Source of the DNA: Symsagittifera roscoffensis
Lineage: Eukaryota > Xenacoelomorpha > Acoela > Convolutidae
Direction: 5' to 3'
DNA length: 64,000 bases
Assembly (NCBI RefSeq): GCF_963678635.1
Contig: NC_087067.1
Location: forward strand, 4,103,072 to 4,167,071
A program made the position numbers and the translations under genes. Numbering within the stretch: position 1 is the stretch's first letter; each line of letters opens with the position of its first letter. The notes beneath the pieces were generated by a model that worked only from the letters and a program-made list of their open reading frames with translations, did not search any database and had not been told where the DNA came from. Positions 52,501 through 60,344 of this stretch are shown here, piece after piece.

Positions 52501-54404
52501 AGGATCATTTTGAAGAGGCAATGAGGACATCCTCATCAGCACCACCATTAATGGCGAATCCCTTCGTTAGAACTGCAGGACAACTAATGTTCACCTGGAG
52601 TCTGGTGGGAATAGAGTTGGAGACATTGACCTCGTATGATAGACTGAAGTTGGGAAGCAAAATGTTAGATGTGTATCAAGCATTGATGCAACACGTGGCT
52701 AGGGACAATTCAGGCTTGAGCCTGGCTAGGAGGAAGGATGCCACATGTTTCTTGAGATGGATAATGTCAATGATGTCTGATAGTACCATCTTGGCATGCC
52801 ACCAGAGAGCAAGCGGAAGTAAAACCGTGGAAAAAAGAGTCTCAACGATCATCTTAAACGTGTATCAGAGTACTGGTATAGAAAAAGAAGATGGTTCCAG
52901 ACTGTCCCTAGAGAACCACAGAAAGCTGGACGAGGTACGGAGATTTTATAATAAGAATTTCGAAGAAGAGCATGATGTTCACCGTAACCTGGCCTCGTCA
53001 GAGCAGTACTCGAGACCCAGCGAGAAGGGGGAATACCAATACGTGTCAGGAGTGATGGGAATAGCCTACAACCCCTTCTTAGACTCAGAAACAGGAGGCG
53101 CTCACAGGAACCACGAGGTGGCGGAGCTACTGAAGTTTTGGACAGAAAGAATAATGGAAATAGAAACGGTAGAGAAAGAGGGGCCGAGCCTGGGCCTGAT
53201 TCTTGAGAAAACACCAGAGGTGGTAAGCATACCGCGTTCGAACAAGAGAGTTGAAGTGAACATGGGTGATGGAAATGGCTTGTTAATCACGAACTTGGGA
53301 GTGGTATGGAAGCTATTAAGACCCTCCTGGTGTCCACATCCCCACGCGAGTCTGATCGAGGAAACCACCGAGCGAGTGAGGCTAGCACCAACGGAAGATG
53401 AAGATCTGGCAAAATTGAGTGTGTTGCACAAGCTAATCTCACCTCAGACGCAGGAGTCAGGCGAAAAGACGAGCAAGCTCGGGTCGGCAAAGAAGATGGA
53501 GCCGGGTAGCTGTCTGGATTCGACGTGTGGGAACGGAGAGCACACCTGCGATGGACGGTCATGTGTCAGAATACTGTCCTTTCAAAAAGAAGACCTGGTC
53601 ACTTGGTTTGAAGACATCACGGAAAGGGAGAAAAGTGAAGTGCAAATAGTAGCGGAGTGTTACGCGAGAACTACGGTGAACATAGCAACAGCTCTCGGAT
53701 TCTTCTCGAGAATGTGTAGTCTGCAGTCACTGGAAAGACTAGAGTCTGAACACCATTTAGTGACGGCGTTGAGCGTGGAATCATGGCCGGGAGTGTTGCA
53801 GGTGACTCAAAAGCATATCCGGAGCTGGAAAGTTGGTCTCGAGGCAGAAATGGGGTTTCCCATGAGCGAAGCTTATGGCCTGCCATTGAACGCAAAATCC
53901 CTGATAGGGTCAATGATGGCCAACTTGTGCGGAAATCACTACCCACTGCACATGGCGATGGTGGAAGCATCCAGCCAGAGAGTACTGGTGGACAAGGCCT
54001 TCTCAGTGCCCAAGTGCGTGAGGTTGGCTAGGATATCGCATCACTCGCACAAGTTGTTGAGAAAAATCAGAGGGACAGTACCAAAAGAATTGAGAGATGA
54101 CTTGAGTGAAATCTGGGGAGAAGAACTTTTGAAGTTGGAGAGAGAGAACACAAGCGATCACGAGAGACAAAACGTGATCGGAAAACCTGTGGGAAGTGCT
54201 CCAAACCTGGAAGATAACGACACGATGCATGAGAAAATGATGGAGCTTGAGCCTCTCTTGGAAGCCTCGGGGGAGCGTAACCTCAGGAGCATTGAGATCA
54301 CCAATGGAGAATGCCCATGCCACTGTTTGGCGCAAACGGTGTGGTATCCAGATCACAAGAACCTTTGCCTGGTGTGGGATATGGAAGAAATCCGGTCGAT
54401 CTGA
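49551..54404 (+). CDS. Giant ORF of unknown function (1617 aa)
   Basis: No known domain recognised. The open frame starts inside the preceding ORF in the -1 phase; no ATG occurs at the boundary (49551 is GTG) and the first ATG is near 49646, so either a frameshift fusion or internal initiation is required. Residues 1-530 are largely globular with a few hydrophobic helices. Residues 540-900 are acidic and charged. Residues about 980-1617 are conserved in the minus-strand element and include ARRKDATCFLRW, YVSGVMGIAYNPF, RPSWCPHPHASLI (about 1260), a Cys cluster (1319-1340), VDKAFSVPKCVRLARIS and GECPCHCLAQTVWYP (about 1585). Paired Cys/His residues suggest metal binding. An in-frame TGA ends the ORF; the same frame continues for 230 codons that the other element encodes without a stop. 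Confidence 0.8.
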   Translation: MAIFDTKAGERHVKQVWSFLEKQLELAETRDMTVARFVSAANEVTIGEFWREHAKGELRTRRDYEVLKFLSPCWEKEFMAGMFGTTATIFGAFVQEILGMPISLLLALYLVYPRYLFKMGPAYMFSRGVETLRVDGYLALLLLTHGELVSFHRLMEYGEPLSMGRVHSSIETSSYKCAAGLKTLLVQYLMMQNRHMTGENENPTSREEWKKTNRGMPLLTDLCLAMRSDPMGIIRGLEEVVTCIYGPAVTYAFPDPLVTTYRHSVTRLSLISILDGTALNWCQQEVLRGRMSNTVLFGKVKDAELIVYNFRGQMQCRMGGKREGPIEMYPKFWNLNPLTADGREILRIPAWKECFALVKKELETIMEKEILPATMPEFPIVRRMTLGMNSPLVVPSIMARMTTEEMQKDFTDGWDPLFIGYTEVVYFHTSEAKVNSWTTRAKKMRGSQPPGNEVRKVLRALEQEGLENMLPIWDDGRMIVMEGHVALVDDMKFATRKYRAPYGLEQVEVRQEGKELDAAGQLHVALTDYKKLDPTTPSPLSVDTPGDKRSGPVEDRFKKILERRRHESEEESMDETLSEAGEDMEVGNTPEPGPSGEELTTQELLKDLSEENWADTATPPLNPSPRKNLELPLANETFNMGMILLSSEERERNTFEGNRDMFLGSLKNDAWQEFLEEFNQEVGSETTLDKFKEELWDTVVRFGEPLLIGTGLDEKARKELLSKLVELRNSRSKTREEKCEDSSTLKQKTVDKIVNDIKRDKVGTSNMIKSTNILKARAGGRQELEGLEVDREVESVMIATTPSSRDVKTRKRKREVEGLGSPSVDAVSEGNLRETAPMVLARCKTAAYKSSSELRRPLEVEREIEVSTSSTSEEDFKPQKINVKRGSTNGQTWEVDVGKEWISKAHQATVKQVTSDPLERNKTRNTSRTWWVALETLKEMEDCLKKLDSGVARKRRNWATQQKAEVNKIEVANQLKRSWQNLLKDHFEEAMRTSSSAPPLMANPFVRTAGQLMFTWSLVGIELETLTSYDRLKLGSKMLDVYQALMQHVARDNSGLSLARRKDATCFLRWIMSMMSDSTILACHQRASGSKTVEKRVSTIILNVYQSTGIEKEDGSRLSLENHRKLDEVRRFYNKNFEEEHDVHRNLASSEQYSRPSEKGEYQYVSGVMGIAYNPFLDSETGGAHRNHEVAELLKFWTERIMEIETVEKEGPSLGLILEKTPEVVSIPRSNKRVEVNMGDGNGLLITNLGVVWKLLRPSWCPHPHASLIEETTERVRLAPTEDEDLAKLSVLHKLISPQTQESGEKTSKLGSAKKMEPGSCLDSTCGNGEHTCDGRSCVRILSFQKEDLVTWFEDITEREKSEVQIVAECYARTTVNIATALGFFSRMCSLQSLERLESEHHLVTALSVESWPGVLQVTQKHIRSWKVGLEAEMGFPMSEAYGLPLNAKSLIGSMMANLCGNHYPLHMAMVEASSQRVLVDKAFSVPKCVRLARISHHSHKLLRKIRGTVPKELRDDLSEIWGEELLKLERENTSDHERQNVIGKPVGSAPNLEDNDTMHEKMMELEPLLEASGERNLRSIEITNGECPCHCLAQTVWYPDHKNLCLVWDMEEIRSI

Positions 54405-55097
54405 CTACCGGATCACCGACAGAAGGTGACGCTCTTGGTAGTGAGTACGATGTTGGCTCTGAGATGGATAGAAGAGAATATAACGAAGTATCGGGAAGCG
54501 GGGACGCCAACGGCTGAGTCAATATACGCGATAGACTACAGTAGGAGACTCGAGTTGTTTGAGACTGCGTGCAAGGTATTCGCCATACCAACGGAAGTCA
54601 GACATGTCTGGAGCCGTTTGAGGTACTTCCCATGGTTTCGGGCGACGCTGACGTCTTGGTTGTACATGACAACGAAAGATCACATGAGAAAACATCAAAA
54701 GGAGTATCGACAGTTCCAGGCCGAGATTGGGCCGGAAGCTTTCAAGAGACCCCTGTTAACCCATCGTAATGCAATCACGACAGGATGGAAGAGAGTGGGT
54801 AAAATGTCTAGAGACAATACCAAGGCGAGGGAATCGATACTAGAGGAGGACCTGGCGAAGAACGTGAGCTTGAGCCTGCACAACTCCTTTTGTTTGAACC
54901 GGGAATCTAGGGTGAAGGCACTACCCAACCAGGCAAAGAGGTTGCAAGAGCAAAGAGAATGGATGCGATCCTACGAACAGCTGAAGGCTTGGGAGGAGAT
55001 TGTGATTAGCTCCGATGATGAAGAGGAACTGTTGAGACAGTTTGCCGTATCTAGTACTTCAGGGTGCAGTACCTCCAAGGCGAAGAGTGCGAGATGA
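54405..55097 (+). CDS. C-terminal continuation of the giant unknown protein
   Basis: Same frame as the preceding ORF, directly after TGA (54402-54404, followed by CTA). The first ATG is near 54450 (MLALRWIEENI). Homologous residues form one uninterrupted C-terminus in the minus-strand element, where GGG replaces the TGA. Conserved blocks: MLALRWIEEN, FRATLTSWLYMTTKDHM, KRPLLTHRNAITT and NVSLSLHNSFCLNRE. It is either the result of a nonsense mutation in this copy or a readthrough product. UGA-CUA is known as a permissive readthrough context. Confidence 0.7.
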   Translation, partial: LPDHRQKVTLLVVSTMLALRWIEENITKYREAGTPTAESIYAIDYSRRLELFETACKVFAIPTEVRHVWSRLRYFPWFRATLTSWLYMTTKDHMRKHQKEYRQFQAEIGPEAFKRPLLTHRNAITTGWKRVGKMSRDNTKARESILEEDLAKNVSLSLHNSFCLNRESRVKALPNQAKRLQEQREWMRSYEQLKAWEEIVISSDDEEELLRQFAVSSTSGCSTSKAKSAR

Positions 55098-55493
55098 GCA
55101 GATGGTTCGAATGGATCTTGAGTCTTGAGAGGGAAAGGGGGCTTGAGTGTGGATCCGGGTGAAACCTGGGTTCACGAAAAAGAAATTTTAACAAAACAAG
55201 ATATTGTTATTAATATGCTATATCTATTATATAAACGAAAATGCTGCATGACAATTTCCTAGTTGAATGGGACAAAAGAAATTTTAAATAATTGGCTTGA
55301 AAAGCGAGAATTCATAGGTGCAGGTGTGTGCAGATTTTGATTGCTGTTTAGCGATAGTGTGAAAATTTTACATGGCCGTGAATTTTGGGGTGTAGATAAG
55401 CTTAAGTCTGCTGCAAACTTCTGTAAATGACCGCTGGCACTGTACCTTGAGCAACACTCGGTTTTCGGGGACTCACTGGCAGACGACAGCACG
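55098..55493 (+). other. 3' non-coding region of the giant element
   Basis: About 400 bp between the last ORF and the polypurine module. It contains clustered CTTGAG (near 55118, 55124, 55140 and 55446) and an AT-rich middle (55175-55290). No gene is seen. Confidence 0.6.
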
Positions 55494-55526
55494 CGATGAG
55501 GACATCGATCTTGAGTCCGGGGAGTA
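55494..55526 (+). promoter_or_regulatory. 3' polypurine tract with upstream hairpin
   Basis: CGATG-AGGA-CATCG (55494-55507) forms a short stem. Eight bases later TCCGGGGAGTA (55516-55526) abuts the 3' LTR and is the expected primer for plus-strand synthesis. Confidence 0.7.
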
Positions 55527-56427
55527 TGTGCCAGTATGTGCCAGTAAGTTTGACCTTGAGAAAAGCAAGAGCACTTGATTTTGGGGTGAAATTAAGTTTT
55601 TCAAAATTTCGAATGGAGCATGTCATGCACGATTTTCTCGCGATAACTGAAAGTCAAAAAAGAGAAGTCAGAACAATCGAGTGACAGTCGCGGGAAAGTT
55701 GCTAGAAAAATCAGTGGGAAATTGCTATTCGCAATTTCAGTAGCGATAATAATCTAGAGTAGAGCTGTCCCATCTAGAAGAGAGACGAGCGCATCCCCAC
55801 GAACTGGATTGTTGTGATTGGAGTATTATTCTAAACTGGACTAGAGTGAACCTTCGGTGGAAAGGTGGACAGCTAGAGTGTCCCAATGGCTCACGAGAAC
55901 TGACATTCTAGAGTACAAACTTGCTCTTGTTATTAAAACTGACAAACATTAAACTCATTTTAGTTACATTATTTAATTCTCGAGTTGATTACCGACTTGA
56001 TTACTCCCAGTTCTTGAGCGTGCTACAATGTGAGTACTAATTTAAATTTCTAGAGTGTGTTTTATAATTGTTATGTTGAGGTAAGGCGAGTTTTAGGTTG
56101 ATCCATCTGAAATGGATCAAAGTTGCACTGTCTAATAAAAAGTAACTTAACGGATTGTTCCGACCCGGTTTTTAACGGCGTTCATGTATTTTGGGTATCT
56201 AGAGACCTGAAAATGGGGACGTCATTAATTCTAGAGTGGGGGGGATATTTTAGTAGTAGCCTTTAAGCTGTAACGGGTCGTGGTCTCGTGTCACAAGCGA
56301 ACCGAATTGGCTCCGACTGATTTGAGGTGGAAAAAAACAAGAGATAGTGTCCCTGACTCTTGAGCCAATAGTTATAGGGCCTATTTTTCTTAAGCCTCAT
56401 GTGTGACTGCAGTAGACGAATGTTACA
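55527..56427 (+). repeat. 3' LTR of the giant element
   Basis: 901 bp, about 99% identical to 33380-34284 with about ten single-base or short differences plus a short replaced patch after TGTGCCAGT, where TGTGCCAGTA is duplicated. Contains the hairpin and AATAAA (56134-56139). Confidence 0.92.
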
Positions 56428-56483
56428 AACGTCCCCATACTTAGGTCTCGAGATACCCAAAATACACGAATGCCGTTAAAAAC
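56428..56483 (-). mobile_element. Continuation of the split minus-strand LTR
   Basis: Inverted LTR sequence (AACGTCCCCATACTTAGG onward to GCCGTTAAAAAC) that joins to 33231-33379 if the giant element is removed. It is itself cut by the next element at 56484. Confidence 0.75.
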
Positions 56484-57362
56484 TGTAACATTCGCCCAAA
56501 TATCACACAGCGACGGAGCGTAGAAAAAGTACCTATCAACGACTGGCAGGCGTCAGTTACCTTAATTCTACTCGTTTTTCACCGTCTCGACCTTGCCAGT
56601 TGATTTTCTGGTCTGTCTAGGGCAAAGTAAAAAGTTACCATTTTTAGGCCATCAGTCAAACGACTTTTGATCAGCTTTCGTTTACATGCGAACACAACCA
56701 CATAGCTGAGTCTCGGATCCTCAGACTACGTGATTGTCATTAAAAACACGGCTCGAACAACCTATTTTTATATGTTTTTGTGTGACAGTTTTACATTAAA
56801 TCCATTGGAGATGGATTGACCCTTTCCCTTTTTCTAGCTACTCATGCTCTGAAATATTGAAATAATATCGATGTTAATTAAGATCTAGGACATTACAGCA
56901 ACTGTTGAAGTTAGTTTACCCAGTCCCTTCACATATAACAGTCTCTGGGGGACCAAGCCTCCGCTCCCGTGATTTTCTTGAGATAACACTCTTATCTCCT
57001 ATATTTCGTGTCCCGGGAGGGTTCCGTGGTATTTCTCTTCCCCCCACTGAAGCCTCCGTCTCCACAAATATCTGTCACTAAGGTCCTTATCGTGTGTTAT
57101 TGCCACGATAAGAGGCTCCGTAATTTTCTTGCACGACTGTTCTTCACAATCTCTATCGTGGTTCTTTTTTTCGTCTTTTTATTCAAAATGGCCGTCTTTT
57201 CTCTATTTCTCAGAAATGTTCTTCTTCCAATCGAAATTTTAAAAATAAAAATTCTAGAACATTCTGACCCTCCGTCGCAACACTTTTTTGTTCATAAGGC
57301 CTTTAGTCACTCTTTTTTATGTCGCCGGAAGGTTGTGCTGTGTCATCTGGCAGAATGGCACA
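56484..57362 (-). repeat. 3' LTR of the second element
   Basis: 879 bp; in element orientation it runs TGTGCCATTCTG to GGCGAATGTTACA, sharing the terminal bases of the first family's LTR but otherwise strongly diverged. Bounded on the inner side by TACTCCCCGGA, the inverted polypurine tract. Contains the conserved ATCCAT/ATGGAT hairpin (56800-56816) and an 8-bp stem TTATCGTG/CACGATAA (57087-57111). Confidence 0.8.
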
Positions 57363-57400
57363 TACTCCCCGGACAAGTCTCCATCAATGTCCCTATTGAT
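57363..57400 (-). promoter_or_regulatory. 3' polypurine tract with hairpin, second element
   Basis: In element orientation: ATCAAT-AGGGAC-ATTGAT, nine bases, TCCGGGGAGTA, then the LTR. This is the same layout as in the first element's 3' end and as the internal module. Confidence 0.7.
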
Positions 57401-58094
57401 CGCATAACACCGGGTTATCGTCAAGTAGTTATCCAGTTTTCTGTAATCAATCTTACAAATCGCATAAGAAAATGAAATTTATCTACCCCACCTCAACTCA
57501 CTACGTGTTCACAAATGGCATCGTACTACATCTCACTGCCTTTCAACATTTTCACAAAATTTGCACCATGAGGAGTGTCCTAGATAAAATTTCTTTTCTG
57601 ACTACTTACGTCGTCTTGCCATAAAACTTCTTTTCGCTCTTTGTGATTAAAAAGTGGGACGTGGCAAAATTAACTTAACACTACTCACCAAGTATAATCA
57701 GTCATTTATGCGGTCCTTTCCATATTAAAACTAAGAAACTCTGTGGCTAGGAAAGTTATTGAGTTACCCACCCTTCCCGAGCGAGTTTACTCAAACTTAC
57801 CATGTCGCCACACAGTGAATTTGTGTCTTACACAGGTTAAAAACTTCAGTCGTGAATAAATAGGTAAATATACTCACCTATGTTCCTTATATACATACAT
57901 AGATAGTAGTAACTAAAATCAACAATTTCAACAATTTTAACAATTGCAACATTTTCAAAGTTTGGTCTGACGAAACTAGATCAAAACAAAAAGTTTAACA
58001 AGTTCAATAATCAAAACTTGGTTGATTGGTTTAAGTTTTAGCACACAAATACAATCAAGTTTTTCTCTCCTTCTCTTCTCTTCTTTGGTCATCT
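57401..58094 (-). other. 3' non-coding region of the second element
   Basis: About 690 bp of AT-rich sequence between the polypurine module and the last stop codon. No gene is seen on either strand. Confidence 0.55.
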
Positions 58095-60293
58095 TCACTC
58101 CATCATTTCTCCATCCTGATGTTCAGCGTCACTGTCTTCCAGGACTTTCTCTAACATGTCCAGAGAGTTGCGGGCCGTGCCCCAACCCTCCTGTTCCAGC
58201 AGCCTCGGTTTGCAACAAGGTAGCAAGTCCACATTCACCTTCTGCTCCCGGTTCCTGCAAAAGCTGTTGTGAAGACATAGGCTCACGTTTCGTTCTAGGT
58301 CAGCTCTTAAGACCTCTTTCTTCTCATCTTCGGTAACACAAGGCGTTCCAGCTACCCGCTTCACCGCTGTGGTGACCGCGTTTCTGTGGGTCAAGAATGC
58401 TCGTTTATAGGCTCCTGGTCCTATATCTAGCTGGAAAGATTGATAGGCTTCCGTGTTCCTTGACATGTGACGCTTCGCGCGTTCATACATCCAAGATGTC
58501 ATCACTGCACGGAACCAAGGCATCAATCTTTGCCTTGACCATATTCTTTCAATGGCTTTAGGTATCCTCAGAACCTTGCAGGTGGTTCTGAAAAGATCCA
58601 ATTCACGACTCATTTTAACGTTGCTCAACTGTTCAGGAGTCGGCACGGCCGTCTCCTGCTCACTTGTGTCCGCGTTAGCCTCCAACCATCTCACTGCTAG
58701 CATGGCGCTAACCACCACGATTGACACTTGTTGATTCTGATCGGGCAACCCCGTGGAGTACAATTCCTCCACGTCCCATACTAGGATCAGATTCCCGCGT
58801 TTGGGGTACCACAACGTCTGCGCCAAGCAGTGGCAAGGATACTCCCCATGGGTTCTCACTATGTTCCTTCGGGTTCGATACCCTGAGGCTCCCAGCAACG
58901 GTTCCACTTCCATCAGAATTCTATGTAAATCGTCTTTCTCTTCTATGGTGGGGAATTCAGTAGGTAACGCTCCACTCGCTTTCTGTTTCTGGAACTCACT
59001 CACGTTACCTTCGTTCAGTCTCATGAACTCTTCACCCACAACGTCTTGCAACTCGCCTTCGGATCTCTTCGGGACTGCCCGAAAGATCTTTGCCAACAAG
59101 TCATATGACCTTTCTGACATTCTGGCCAACCTCACGCACTTTGGCACAGAGAAAAGTTGGTCCACCAACACTTGTTGCGTCCTAGCATCCATCACTACCA
59201 TGTGCGTAGGATACTTGCTGTTACAATATGGCGCGGAGCTTGAACCCACCATACATTTTGAACCAGTAGGTCTGTGATAGGCTTCACTATCCTTCAGATT
59301 CATTTCGTTTTCTAGAGCTTCTCGCCAGCCTCCAATCTTCTGCTCTGTCTGCAATGCTCCAGGGAATATTTCCACGCTAAGGGACGTCACTAGCTCATGG
59401 GCACGCTCCAGGCGCTCGAGTGATTCTATCGAACTCGTCATGCTACAAAATCCCAAGGCTGTGATCAGGTTCACGTCCGTCACCCCATGGCAGTCTGCAA
59501 CCAACTCCATGGCACTCTTATCTGACATGCTCAATCTTCCGTACAATCGTGCCAGTTGTCGATGCTGCTCGCTCAGCGTAATCAGGCAGTGTCCCAGGTT
59601 ACAAACATGTCCTTCCATCCCACTGTGTTGAGCCAAGCATGTGCCTTGCTTCAACCAATTACTCGGTGTACCTTCCTCGGACAGCTCCGTGGACGGGTTG
59701 CTCTTCCTCTTCGTCAATCTCATGGCCAGCAGGTGATGTATCATGGCCAGATCATGTAAACTCGCATCATCATCCCGGTCTAACATGATATCCGCGGTCA
59801 TGTCCCAGATTAAGCCTGCGTTAGGATGGGGACACCAGGAAGGCTTCATGAGTTCCCACATCACTACTAGACTGGTTTTCAAGGGACCGTCCCAAGAACC
59901 ACAATCAAAACTCACTTGCCCTTTTAGCTCGGGAATCGAGGGTTCGACCACTCGTTCTTCCAAAATAATTCCCAGCTTGGGTTGTTCCACCATCAGCATT
60001 CCGATTTCCTTAATTCGTTCAACCCAGAAGTTGAGCACTGTGACTTGCTCATAGTCGAAGTACGCTTCCCTGGCTTCTTCATTCACGAAGGGATTATACG
60101 CTATCCCCGGTATGCCAGACACATATTGGAATGACTTCCGTTTCCCTAGTGTTGCAAACTCTTTTTGTCCTCTGACCGCTTCAATCAACTCCCGGCTCAC
60201 TTTCAATTCTTTGTTGGAATATCTTCTCACCTCTTCCAACTTGCGATAGTTTTCCATATCATTCGACTCCTTGCTTGGCACGGTCAATGGCAT
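58095..60293 (-). CDS. Unknown giant protein, C-terminal part, second element (732 aa)
   Basis: Homologous to residues from about 1110 of the 1617-aa ORF and on through its 230-codon continuation, here without a stop between them. Conserved blocks: NYRKLEEVRRYSNK, YVSGIPGIAYNPFV, RPSWCPHPNAGLI, VDQLFSVPKCVRLARMS, GEYPCHCLAQTLWYP, LTHRNAVTT and NVSLCLHNSFC. It is in the same frame as the 506-aa ORF upstream, separated by one TGA (60345-60347) and 17 further codons before the first ATG. Function unknown. Confidence 0.8.
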   Translation of the reverse strand: MPLTVPSKESNDMENYRKLEEVRRYSNKELKVSRELIEAVRGQKEFATLGKRKSFQYVSGIPGIAYNPFVNEEAREAYFDYEQVTVLNFWVERIKEIGMLMVEQPKLGIILEERVVEPSIPELKGQVSFDCGSWDGPLKTSLVVMWELMKPSWCPHPNAGLIWDMTADIMLDRDDDASLHDLAMIHHLLAMRLTKRKSNPSTELSEEGTPSNWLKQGTCLAQHSGMEGHVCNLGHCLITLSEQHRQLARLYGRLSMSDKSAMELVADCHGVTDVNLITALGFCSMTSSIESLERLERAHELVTSLSVEIFPGALQTEQKIGGWREALENEMNLKDSEAYHRPTGSKCMVGSSSAPYCNSKYPTHMVVMDARTQQVLVDQLFSVPKCVRLARMSERSYDLLAKIFRAVPKRSEGELQDVVGEEFMRLNEGNVSEFQKQKASGALPTEFPTIEEKDDLHRILMEVEPLLGASGYRTRRNIVRTHGEYPCHCLAQTLWYPKRGNLILVWDVEELYSTGLPDQNQQVSIVVVSAMLAVRWLEANADTSEQETAVPTPEQLSNVKMSRELDLFRTTCKVLRIPKAIERIWSRQRLMPWFRAVMTSWMYERAKRHMSRNTEAYQSFQLDIGPGAYKRAFLTHRNAVTTAVKRVAGTPCVTEDEKKEVLRADLERNVSLCLHNSFCRNREQKVNVDLLPCCKPRLLEQEGWGTARNSLDMLEKVLEDSDAEHQDGEMME

Positions 60294-60344
60294 GTCCTGA
60301 TATAGCTCTAGGAGTGCCCTAAGGAAGTTCCTTTCGCAATCAAC

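Larger units (their letters stand above)
33380..56427 (+). mobile_element. Giant (23 kb) Ty3/gypsy-like LTR retrotransposon
   Basis: Two direct LTRs (905 and 901 bp; about ten differences plus a variable patch near the 5' end) begin TGTGCCAGT and end GAATGTTACA. Between them lie gag-pro, RT-RNase H, integrase plus macro-like domain, two SGNH-type ORFs and a giant unknown ORF, all on the plus strand. The RT, RNase H and integrase order (integrase last) is that of Ty3/gypsy. Flanking bases are AAC on both sides (33377-33379 and 56428-56430), a short apparent target duplication. Typical Ty3 elements are 5-10 kb, so the size is exceptional and is due to the extra 9-kb block and a long leader. The near-identical LTRs indicate a recent insertion. 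Confidence 0.93.

Noticed and set aside
54402-54404. Selenocysteine or altered genetic code explaining in-frame TGA codons
   Set aside because: The stops fall at different codons in the two elements, and many genes end with TGA here, so mutation or simple readthrough is more likely.
57008-57475. 155-codon plus-strand frame with a hydrophobic segment
   Set aside because: It lies antisense across the LTR and polypurine boundary of the minus-strand element and has no independent support.
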